This document shows positions 1 to 5,240 of a DNA stretch of 5,959 bases, piece after piece. The notes below the pieces were generated by a model, which saw only the letters and a program-made list of their open reading frames with translations, did no database searches and was not told where the DNA came from. Where the stretch lies: the NCBI GenBank assembly GCA_019058135.1, contig JAHLWE010000348.1:1-5959 (forward strand), in the 5' to 3' direction. The position numbers and the translations under genes were made by a program. Origin of the DNA: Promethearchaeota archaeon. GTDB lineage: Archaea > Asgardarchaeota > Lokiarchaeia > Sigyniarchaeales > SOKP01. Positions within the stretch are counted from its first letter, which is position 1. The number at the start of each line of letters is the position of its first letter.

Positions 1-92
1 ATGAAAGTCTTATTAGACAAAGTCGTTATCCTAAAAGAGCATCTCCGACATAGATTCTCTTATTGTAATAAACATTCACTTAAATTCGAATC

Positions 93-221
93 ATGAAATA
101 TCATCTAAAACCACGATATCAAGAAAATGACTTTGAAAAGTTATTGCAAAATAGAATTTGTTCTATTTGTCGTGTTGATAATTCAAAAACTACGAATTTT
201 TGTAAATATAAGTTAGATTAA
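93..221 (+). CDS. Small degenerate zinc-ribbon protein (42 aa, possible remnant)
   Basis: This short frame begins at the first ATG after a run of in-frame stops (51-53, 66-71, 81-83), so no longer version of it exists upstream in the same frame. Its C-terminal half follows the common zinc-ribbon pattern Cys-x2-Cys, a conserved Asn, then Phe-Cys-x-x-Cys: Cys23, Cys26, Asn30, Phe36 and Cys37 are all in register, but the fourth ligand position (residue 40) is Lys and the protein stops two residues later. Zinc ribbons of this type usually end Cys-Gly plus a few residues, so this one looks decayed or truncated. There is no Shine-Dalgarno site. The start overlaps the stop of a 31-codon frame that begins at base 1 (ATGA overlap), and the last 9 bases overlap the end of the convergent SDR gene. 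It could be a real small protein, the tail of a broken larger gene, or chance; the motif match is the only support. Confidence 0.35.
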   Translation: MKYHLKPRYQENDFEKLLQNRICSICRVDNSKTTNFCKYKLD

Positions 222-1094
222 TTTCTTATATTTTAACAGAAAGTCCACCAATTCTAAATTTTTTCTAAATAGATCATTAATCTGTGTGCTTAATTTCCCT
301 TTCATCAATTTAAGCAATTTCTTGATGGCGTAATCTGCTTCGCCAATTTGTTTTTGGAGCTCAGGTAATAGCTCGAATAGTAATTGTTGATTTATAACTT
401 TACCATTATAGCGACGTCCTGCCAAATTACTCGCAAGAAATAAATATATTGGTGAAATTGTTTCTGGTGGATCTGCTTTAAAGCTTGTTTGTCCTAATTC
501 TTCCATATCTTCTATCAATTTAGTTTGGATTGCTCCTGGCAAAATCACACTCACTTGAATATTGTTGTGACCCACTTCGGCTTGCAGACATTTAGCCATT
601 GCAGTAAGAGCTGCTTTAGAGGCAGAATAAGCAACTTTATAACCACTGAAATAAATATTTCCTTGAACCGAGGAGGTCATAATGATTTTTCCGCCACCAT
701 GTTCAATCATTTTAGGAAGGATTTGCTTAGTCATTACATAGGAGGCCATGAAGTTTAGATTGAATAATTTCTGAGCTTTTTCAATAGGAAAATCGATCAT
801 AGTGGAATAATGGGTCATACCAGCATTATTTACGAGAATATCACATCTATTGAAATTTTTAAAATATTTTTTAGCAAACTCTTTCACATTCTCAAGAACA
901 GTTAAGTCAGTTGGAAAGGAGATACATTTTACACCATAGTTTTCAATTTCTTTATGAGTCTGATCTAGTTCATTCTTTTCAAGAGCCGTAATCGCCACAT
1001 GAGCACCATTTTTTGCAAATTCAAGCGCAACAGCCCTTCCAATACCACGCCCACCACCAGTTACTAAAGCGTATTTTCCTTCCAGAAGTTTCAT
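213..1094 (-). CDS. Short-chain dehydrogenase/reductase (SDR) with C-terminal helical extension
   Basis: Classical SDR oxidoreductase, expected to be a cytosolic NAD(P)-dependent enzyme reducing a ketone or oxidising a secondary alcohol. The Rossmann motif TGGGRGIG lies at residues 12-19, Asp63 follows beta-strand 3, NNAG is at 89-92, Asn114 is the catalytic Asn, Ser141/Ser142 precede the active site, and the catalytic YxxxK is Tyr156/Lys160 followed by the usual helix. PGAIQT (186-191) is the conserved PG region. At the cofactor-choice position after beta-2 there is neither a clear Arg nor Asp, so NAD versus NADP cannot be called. The protein is 293 residues, about 40 longer than a typical 250-residue SDR; residues 238-293 form a Leu/Lys-rich predicted helical tail. 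The start is supported by GGAGAG nine bases upstream. The best guess is a 3-oxoacyl/3-hydroxyacyl-type reductase, but the substrate is not determinable. It lies downstream of the AEC permease gene on the same strand, 136 bases away. Confidence 0.9.
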   Translation of the reverse strand: MKLLEGKYALVTGGGRGIGRAVALEFAKNGAHVAITALEKNELDQTHKEIENYGVKCISFPTDLTVLENVKEFAKKYFKNFNRCDILVNNAGMTHYSTMIDFPIEKAQKLFNLNFMASYVMTKQILPKMIEHGGGKIIMTSSVQGNIYFSGYKVAYSASKAALTAMAKCLQAEVGHNNIQVSVILPGAIQTKLIEDMEELGQTSFKADPPETISPIYLFLASNLAGRRYNGKVINQQLLFELLPELQKQIGEADYAIKKLLKLMKGKLSTQINDLFRKNLELVDFLLKYKKLI

Positions 1095-1103
1095 TAAATC
1101 ATT

Positions 1104-1109
1104 CTCTCC
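1104..1109 (-). promoter_or_regulatory. Shine-Dalgarno site of the SDR gene
   Basis: Read on the minus strand this is GGAGAG, nine bases before the ATG at 1094. It is the best ribosome binding site in the window and fixes the SDR start. Confidence 0.55.
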
Positions 1110-1126
1110 AGTAATATTTGATTAAT

Positions 1127-1150
1127 TGATAATTAAAATCAATTTTATCA
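1127..1150. repeat. AT-rich inverted repeat upstream of the SDR gene
   Basis: TGATAA (1127-1132) and TTATCA (1145-1150) are perfect 6-base inverted arms with a 12-base AT-rich spacer, 33-56 bases upstream of the SDR start. The position fits an operator or promoter region, but in DNA this AT-rich such a repeat can arise by chance. Confidence 0.2.
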
Positions 1151-1169
1151 AAATGAATTATTCTTTTTT

Positions 1170-1176
1170 AAAAAAA
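1170..1176 (-). terminator. T-run terminator candidate after the AEC permease gene
   Basis: On the minus strand this is a run of seven T, 55 bases past the permease stop. A second run of six T (1225-1230) directly abuts the stop codon. Archaeal RNA polymerase terminates at T-rich tracts without needing a hairpin, so the pair could separate the permease from the SDR transcript. No hairpin is evident. Confidence 0.35.
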
Positions 1177-1230
1177 TTGTTGTAAAGATAAAAATTTCAG
1201 AAGAAATGGTCTTATCATTTTTCTAAAAAA

Positions 1231-2166
1231 TTATACACCCAATAGTAAAATTAAGATCCATAGAAGAGAAAAACTGATAATAATACTCAAATTCACTAAC
1301 ATACTAATTATTTTTTGGTCATACTCAAATTCTACAGAAAACGGAATAACTGCAAGACCTATTGGTAAAACTAACGAGATAGTGATAACTACTCTATATA
1401 GATGAGGAAATTGGTCGATTGGTAAGAAAAAGAACAATGAGAGACCAATAGAAAGCCCAAATAAATAGCGCATTATGAGAACTTTTAAAATTACCTTCCA
1501 TTCTGCTCTCTCAAATTTGAAACTCAAATAAATACCTAATAATAGCAATGTTAAGGCTGTGTTTGCTCTTGCGAAAATATCCAATATATCTGTAATAAAA
1601 ATTGGCATGATAATACCCGAAAAATTTATGGTAAGGGCTATAACATAACTCATCAAAGGTGCTGATTTTAGTAAGCGTTTGGCAACATGTTTATAATCCA
1701 CATTTTTTTCTTCATTATTGAGTGCTGGTGAAAAAATACAACCCACGATATAACAGAGTAAAAATACTGTAATAGCATTACCCGCATCAACAAGAACGAT
1801 ATATTGTAGTCCTTCTTCGCCCCAAATCCCTTCAACTAATGGAAATGCTAAATGAACAACATTAAACCCAATCACCGTCATTAATATTAGCCCTTTTATA
1901 TTTCTCGGATAATTTCTAAATAAAATAAGGGCAATACCGAGCATTCCAAGTCCAAAAATTATGTGAATTAATGGTATTAAACTCAATGATAAATTAAATT
2001 CAATGGTACTTGTTACTTTTAGAATAATAGCAGGTAATGTAACATTAAATATGATTTTTGCAATAATCTTGCCATTTTCTTCCTTAATTATATTTGCTTT
2101 TTTAAGAATAAAACCAATTAAAATTATCGTTAATGATAAAAGGAAAGTATAATTTACATCTGCCAT
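1231..2166 (-). CDS. AEC-family (auxin efflux carrier-like) permease
   Basis: Integral membrane transporter of 311 residues, the usual AEC length, with about ten hydrophobic segments in two halves joined by a hydrophilic loop around residues 150-168. Family-like features include a helix with NVTLPAIIL (41-49), the GFNVVHLAFPLVEG stretch (100-113, Asn102 and Pro109), Asp127 with Gly129-Asn130 in the following helix, the LLLLGIYLSF segment (207-216) that mirrors the first-half pattern, and PIGLAVIPFSVEFEYD (268-283) before the last helix. Characterised AEC members are secondary carriers of auxin in plants and of malate or malonate in bacteria, usually proton-coupled; the substrate here is unknown, but a small organic acid would suit the neighbouring beta-keto-acid enzyme. 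No Shine-Dalgarno site precedes the ATG, so translation may start from a short leader. The gene is divergent from the BKACE gene. Confidence 0.85.
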   Translation of the reverse strand: MADVNYTFLLSLTIILIGFILKKANIIKEENGKIIAKIIFNVTLPAIILKVTSTIEFNLSLSLIPLIHIIFGLGMLGIALILFRNYPRNIKGLILMTVIGFNVVHLAFPLVEGIWGEEGLQYIVLVDAGNAITVFLLCYIVGCIFSPALNNEEKNVDYKHVAKRLLKSAPLMSYVIALTINFSGIIMPIFITDILDIFARANTALTLLLLGIYLSFKFERAEWKVILKVLIMRYLFGLSIGLSLFFFLPIDQFPHLYRVVITISLVLPIGLAVIPFSVEFEYDQKIISMLVNLSIIISFSLLWILILLLGV

Positions 2167-2204
2167 TTTTTATTATTCTACAAATTTTTTCGACTCAATA
2201 GAAC

Positions 2205-2212
2205 TATTTAGA
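2205..2212 (-). promoter_or_regulatory. Possible TATA box of the AEC permease gene
   Basis: On the minus strand this reads TCTAAATA, about 39-46 bases before the permease ATG, a plausible archaeal box A distance for a short leader. The whole intergenic region is AT-rich, so confidence is low. Confidence 0.25.
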
Positions 2213-2214
2213 AT

Positions 2215-2234
2215 AATTAATTGGTCTATTAATT
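2215..2234. repeat. Inverted repeat in the divergent promoter region
   Basis: AATTAAT (2215-2221) and ATTAATT (2228-2234) are perfect 7-base inverted arms separated by six bases (TGGTCT). The repeat lies next to the candidate TATA box of the AEC gene, where an archaeal repressor or activator dimer could bind. AT-only arms weaken the case. Confidence 0.3.
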
Positions 2235-2322
2235 CATTTTCTTTTTATTTAATCAGCAAAATTTTTTATTTTATAGACATATTTGGAAGAAAATAAAGAA
2301 GAAAGATGTAATAATATAAAGG

Positions 2323-2333
2323 CTTTATCCGAT
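2323..2333 (+). promoter_or_regulatory. CTTTATCCGAT element upstream of the BKACE promoter
   Basis: The core ATCCGAT is a palindrome around one central base. It sits 7 bases before the TATA-like box of the BKACE gene. A near-identical copy (CTTTATCGGAT, 10 of 11 bases) occurs at a similar place before the decarboxylase-like gene at 5158-5168. It may be an operator or activator site shared by the two genes; no other copy was seen in the window. Confidence 0.35.
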
Positions 2334-2340
2334 AAAAAAT

Positions 2341-2349
2341 TTTAAATAA
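2341..2349 (+). promoter_or_regulatory. TATA box of the BKACE gene
   Basis: TTTAAATAA is a good archaeal box A match, preceded by an A-rich stretch that could serve as BRE. It lies 43-51 bases before the ATG, predicting a start of transcription near 2370 and a leader of about 20 bases. No clear Shine-Dalgarno site follows. Confidence 0.45.
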
Positions 2350-2391
2350 TGTCATCAGTAAATTAAATTAATAATATAAGAGATAATAGAA

Positions 2392-3309
2392 ATGAAACCA
2401 AACCTTCTTTCAGAGAAAAAAGTAATTATAACCGTTGCGATAACTGGAGGAATTCATGGTAAATGGGCTAATCCTTCGTTGCCGATAACTCCGGAGGAGC
2501 AGGCTCAGGATGCTCTAGAATGTTATAATGCAGGTGCATCAATTCTCCATCTTCACGTACGTGGTCCTGATGGTCAAAATACAGCCGATATAAATGTATA
2601 TAATGAAGTAGTAAAATTAATTGGTGAGAAGTGCCCAATTATTAGGCAGATCGGTAATGGAATTGGAGCACGTCTAGAAACAACTACAACTATAACAAGA
2701 TATGGTAGAAAAGCGGTAAAATCCAAGATTGTGCAACCATCACTGGAAGAAAGACTGAACCTACTTACAATTGAGCCTATACCTGAAATGTTCACTATTA
2801 ACGCTGGATCATTTGAATTCAGAACTCCTTATGGTGGGGGATTATTCGATAATCCAATGGATTTTAATAGAAAATTTGTTAAAGGATGTAAAAAATTGGG
2901 ATGTGGTATTGAGATTGAAGTATACGATTTAAGCCATATTGCTAATATTATGGAACTTGTCGATAAAGGCATATTAATACCACCTCTGCACTTTAGCCTT
3001 GTTTTGGGAATTAAAGGGGGTGCTCCCGCAACGGTAAAGAATCTATTAAGCATGATTGAGCAACTTCCCGAGGGATCAACGTGGCAAGTTGTTATAGTTG
3101 GTAAATTCCATTTACGAACCACTCTTATCGCTATGTCAATGGGGGGTAATGTTAGAACCGGGCTCGAAGATACTATTTATTACCAGAAGGGAGTACCAGT
3201 AAAAAGTAATGCACAACTAGTGGAACGAATGGTTAGACTTGCCCAGGAAATTGGAAGAGAACCAGCCACAGTTGATGAGGCAAAGGAGATGCTGAGTTTA
3301 AAAAAATAG
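2392..3309 (+). CDS. BKACE / 3-keto-5-aminohexanoate cleavage family enzyme (DUF849)
   Basis: Zinc-dependent TIM-barrel enzyme of the beta-keto acid cleavage family, which condenses a beta-keto acid with acetyl-CoA to release acetoacetate and a new acyl-CoA. Visible signatures are VAITGG near the N-terminus (15-20), LPITPEEQA (30-38), the zinc-binding HLHVR (His53, His55), INAGSFEF (136-143), the EIEVYD stretch (174-179), HFSLVLGIKGG (200-210), and VRTGLED (254-260), where Arg255, Glu259 and Asp260 match catalytic/zinc residues of the clostridial-type Kce. The tail SNAQLVERMVRLAQEIGRE is typical. At 305 residues it is about 30 longer than classic Kce; an insertion lies around residues 97-119, as in some other subfamilies. 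Glu14 of Kce, which contacts the substrate amine, aligns with Ile21, so a non-amino, more hydrophobic beta-keto acid is more likely than 3-keto-5-aminohexanoate. The usual GGHVR is GGNVR here. The ATG has a TATA box but no strong Shine-Dalgarno site. Confidence 0.92.
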   Translation: MKPNLLSEKKVIITVAITGGIHGKWANPSLPITPEEQAQDALECYNAGASILHLHVRGPDGQNTADINVYNEVVKLIGEKCPIIRQIGNGIGARLETTTTITRYGRKAVKSKIVQPSLEERLNLLTIEPIPEMFTINAGSFEFRTPYGGGLFDNPMDFNRKFVKGCKKLGCGIEIEVYDLSHIANIMELVDKGILIPPLHFSLVLGIKGGAPATVKNLLSMIEQLPEGSTWQVVIVGKFHLRTTLIAMSMGGNVRTGLEDTIYYQKGVPVKSNAQLVERMVRLAQEIGREPATVDEAKEMLSLKK

Positions 3310-3464
3310 ATATAATTAGCCTAAACATTTATGGTTTTCTACACGCTAAAATGGGATTATTAATTCAAATTTTTAACAGATTATACGTTTTCTCTATGTA
3401 AATCCTTATTACAATTTACTAACATATATTTTGATTTTAAAGATTAATGTATTTAACTATTTTA

Positions 3465-3478
3465 TCTTTTTCTTTTTT
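3465..3478 (+). terminator. Pyrimidine-run terminator candidate between BKACE and MFS genes
   Basis: TCTTTTTCTTTTTT lies 156 bases past the BKACE stop and about 100 bases before the MFS start. It is the only strong T-rich tract in the 268-base gap and could end the BKACE transcript with a long 3' leader. The gap otherwise holds AT-rich DNA, a promoter candidate and the inverted repeat at 3525-3540. Confidence 0.35.
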
Positions 3479-3524
3479 GTTAAAATGCAGAAAGAATAGA
3501 TAAATTATAAATGCATTTGAATGT

Positions 3525-3540
3525 AGTAATATTAATTACT
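3525..3540. repeat. Inverted repeat AGTAAT-N4-ATTACT upstream of the MFS gene
   Basis: Perfect 6-base arms (3525-3530 and 3535-3540) with a four-base spacer, 38 bases before the MFS start. A third half-site AGTAAT follows at 3552-3557, overlapping the possible TATA box. The arrangement suggests an operator controlling the permease, though AT-richness makes chance possible. Confidence 0.35.
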
Positions 3541-3545
3541 TCTAA

Positions 3546-3552
3546 AAATATA
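3546..3552 (+). promoter_or_regulatory. Possible TATA box of the MFS permease gene
   Basis: AAATATA-like sequence centred about 29 bases before the ATG, which would give a leaderless mRNA; no Shine-Dalgarno site is present, which agrees with that. An alternative box (TAAATTATAA at 3501-3510) would give a leader of about 45 bases. Confidence 0.25.
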
Positions 3553-3577
3553 GTAATTTGATAAATGTGGTTTATTA

Positions 3578-4990
3578 ATGACAGAAAAAATAAATGATAA
3601 GACTTACAGTGTTAAAGATAGAATATTGTTTGGCATAAGCGCCATACCCGACCAAATGACTTACCAAGCGTTTAACCTCTTTGTTTTTACATATTATTTT
3701 GCAGTAGTAGGTATCGGGACTATTCCACTAATGATTGGGTTTATAATATGGTCTCTTTGGAATAGTATAAACGACCCATTTTTAGGCGCGTTATCAGATA
3801 GGACAAAATTCAAAGGAAAGTGGGGTAAGCGAAAGTTTTACTTGATTATATCGATAATACCTCTTTCATTGTGGATGATTTTTATATTCACTGTTCCTAT
3901 TGCAACGGAGGCAAAAATCGTAGAATACGCTTATTTTCTTTTAATTATCATGACATTCGAATTTTGGTATACATTATGGGATTGTAATGTTAATGCACTC
4001 TTCCCAGAAATGTTTCCAACTCAAGAAGAACGATCAAAAACGAATATATTTGTGAAAGGTTTTACTGTTATTGGCGTAATATTTTCTAGCTTACCATCAC
4101 TCATTCTCTCACCCCTAGCGCCAATAACTGGCACACCCGAAGAACTTGCGTTAATTAAAATGAATTATATCCTAGGAGGTACAATGCTATGTGTTATTAC
4201 GATTTTAATAGCAATACCATTTATTTTAAAGGGCATAAGGGAACATGAAGAAGATCAAGTAAAATTTGAAAAAAGACCTTCTTTCCTCGGGTCTTTAAAA
4301 ATTTGTTTGAAAAATAGGGAGTTTCTGAAATTTACTTTCTCGAATATGCTTGTATGGTATGTATTTAATACATTAATGATGATTTTACCTTTATTTGCCA
4401 TACATGTTTTGGGAATTGGAGAAGGGTCTTTTATGATCACAATATCTTTACTATTTGCTCTAGGAGTCGCTGCCTTTTTGTTACCAGTCCACGCAAAGTT
4501 TGGTCAAAAAATAGGAATGCGAAACGCGGCTATGCTAACATTGGGTGTTTGGATAATTATACTATTTCTTTTTGTTCTAATCAATCCAGGCGATATTCTT
4601 GTGGTGATAATTGTTACAGGAATGCAAGGAATCTCTCTATCTGGATGTCTATTTTATGTTGACATTTTACATGGCTCAGTAATCGATGAAGACGCACTTA
4701 ATTTTGGAGTAAAGCGTTCTGCGAGTTTTTATGGAGTGAACGCGTTCATACATAGATTCTCTACGATTTTAGCAATTTTAACTATTGGACTAGTATTTCA
4801 AGGAACAAGATGTGCGGGTTGATTCTCAGTTTCTCCAGGAGTTGAGGTTATTATCGTTATAAGACTCATTATGTTCCTATTTCCTGCGATCGGATGCGGG
4901 ATAGCAATTACAATACTATCGCGATTTAAATTGCATGGAGAAAGACTGGAGAGGATTAAAGAAGAACTGCAAAAAGCAAATATAAAATAA
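3578..4990 (+). pseudogene. GPH-type MFS permease interrupted by an in-frame TGA at codon 415
   Basis: Secondary transporter of the glycoside-pentoside-hexuronide:cation symporter branch of the major facilitator superfamily. The hallmark loop between helices 2 and 3 is present: NSINDPFLGALSDRT (62-76) followed by Gly83, Lys84 and Arg85, and the WDCNVNALFPEMFP stretch (134-147) matches the conserved helix 4/5 region. A hydrophilic central loop (219-248) divides two six-helix halves. The frame stops at TGA (4820-4822) after 414 residues, but continues without another stop for 55 codons to TAA at 4988-4990. This continuation has a hydrophobic helix (423-447) and a charged tail (HGERLERIKEELQ), which are the expected twelfth helix and cytoplasmic end; the total of 470 codons fits the family. 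The gene is therefore a recent nonsense mutant, an assembly error, or recoded at TGA. The substrate is unknown; family members move sugars or organic anions. The 3578 ATG lies at the usual N-terminal distance from helix 1. Confidence 0.85.
4820..4822 (+). other. In-frame TGA codon within the MFS permease
   Basis: The TGA follows codons for Arg-Cys-Ala-Gly and precedes Phe-Ser-Val-Ser-Pro-Gly, in the outer loop between helices 11 and 12. From memory, relatives often carry Gly-Trp near here, so TGG to TGA is one possible origin. The Cys two residues earlier gives a Cys-x-x-TGA context as in redox selenoproteins. The other complete genes in the window end in TAA or TAG and use TGG for Trp, so TGA is not obviously reassigned. 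Confidence 0.9.
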
Positions 4991-5000
4991 ATTTTAACTC

Positions 5001-5009
5001 TTTTTTTTT
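5001..5009 (+). terminator. T9 terminator after the MFS gene
   Basis: A run of nine T, preceded by ACTC, starts 11 bases after the TAA at 4990. It is the clearest T-tract terminator in the window. Its placement just after the second stop, not after the TGA, supports the view that the gene normally extends to 4990. Confidence 0.5.
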
Positions 5010-5061
5010 AGTAAACATCTTGGGAAAAAGTTTTTACAAAAAAATTAAATTAATTCTTACA

Positions 5062-5085
5062 TTCTCTGCATACTTGGTTAGAGAA
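5062..5085 (+). repeat. Hairpin-forming inverted repeat in the MFS to decarboxylase gap
   Basis: TTCTCT (5062-5067) and AGAGAA (5080-5085) pair perfectly around a 12-base loop. It lies 72 bases past the MFS stop. It lacks the GAA/A internal loop and GC-rich upper stem expected of an archaeal SECIS element, so it is more likely a transcript 3' structure, an operator, or chance. Confidence 0.25.
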
Positions 5086-5157
5086 ATATATTATTAAAAT
5101 AAATTACGTATTCCTTATCCATAACAGCGTTGCATTCGATTTACAATAGGATCAATA

Positions 5158-5168
5158 CTTTATCGGAT
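5158..5168 (+). promoter_or_regulatory. CTTTATCGGAT element upstream of the decarboxylase-like promoter
   Basis: Second copy of the element at 2323-2333, differing only at the central base of the palindromic ATC[C/G]GAT core. It ends about 10 bases before the TATA box of the following gene, close to the arrangement at the BKACE gene, where the gap is 7. Confidence 0.35.
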
Positions 5169-5178
5169 TTTAAAAAAA

Positions 5179-5188
5179 TATATATATA
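5179..5188 (+). promoter_or_regulatory. TATA box of the decarboxylase-like gene
   Basis: TATATATATA after an A7 run (BRE-like), 53-62 bases before the ATG. Transcription would start near 5208, giving a leader of about 30 bases that contains the ribosome binding site. Confidence 0.45.
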
Positions 5189-5225
5189 CAAAATCCAATT
5201 TTACAATAATCTAATTAATTTTATT

Positions 5226-5232
5226 AAAAGGA
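5226..5232 (+). promoter_or_regulatory. Shine-Dalgarno-like site of the decarboxylase-like gene
   Basis: AAAAGGA ends eight bases before the ATG at 5241. It is short but well spaced and supports this start. Confidence 0.4.
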
Positions 5233-5240
5233 ATATTAAA

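Noticed and set aside
1..96. 31-codon plus-strand frame starting with ATG at base 1 and ending in an ATGA overlap with the zinc-ribbon frame
   Set aside because: No recognisable motif or ribosome binding site, and the upstream sequence is missing, so it cannot be told from chance; mentioned only as context.
525..758. Plus-strand open frame of 77 codons
   Set aside because: Lies wholly antisense to the SDR gene, which has clear motifs here; no ribosome binding site or domain.
2574..2795. Minus-strand open frame of 73 codons
   Set aside because: Antisense shadow of the BKACE gene with no motif of its own.
2829..3122. Minus-strand open frame of 97 codons
   Set aside because: Antisense shadow of the BKACE gene; composition looks like reversed coding sequence.
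4255..4440. Minus-strand open frame of 61 codons
   Set aside because: Antisense to the MFS permease across its central loop and helix 7; no independent support.
4868..4990. Separate small gene starting at an ATG after the TGA
   Set aside because: The ATG falls inside the predicted last membrane helix with no ribosome binding site; the sequence is better read as the end of the permease.
4991..5240. SECIS element for the in-frame TGA
   Set aside because: The hairpin at 5062-5085 and a weak stem near 5011-5037 are AT-rich and lack the conserved GAA/A internal loop and GC stem; a model search would be needed.
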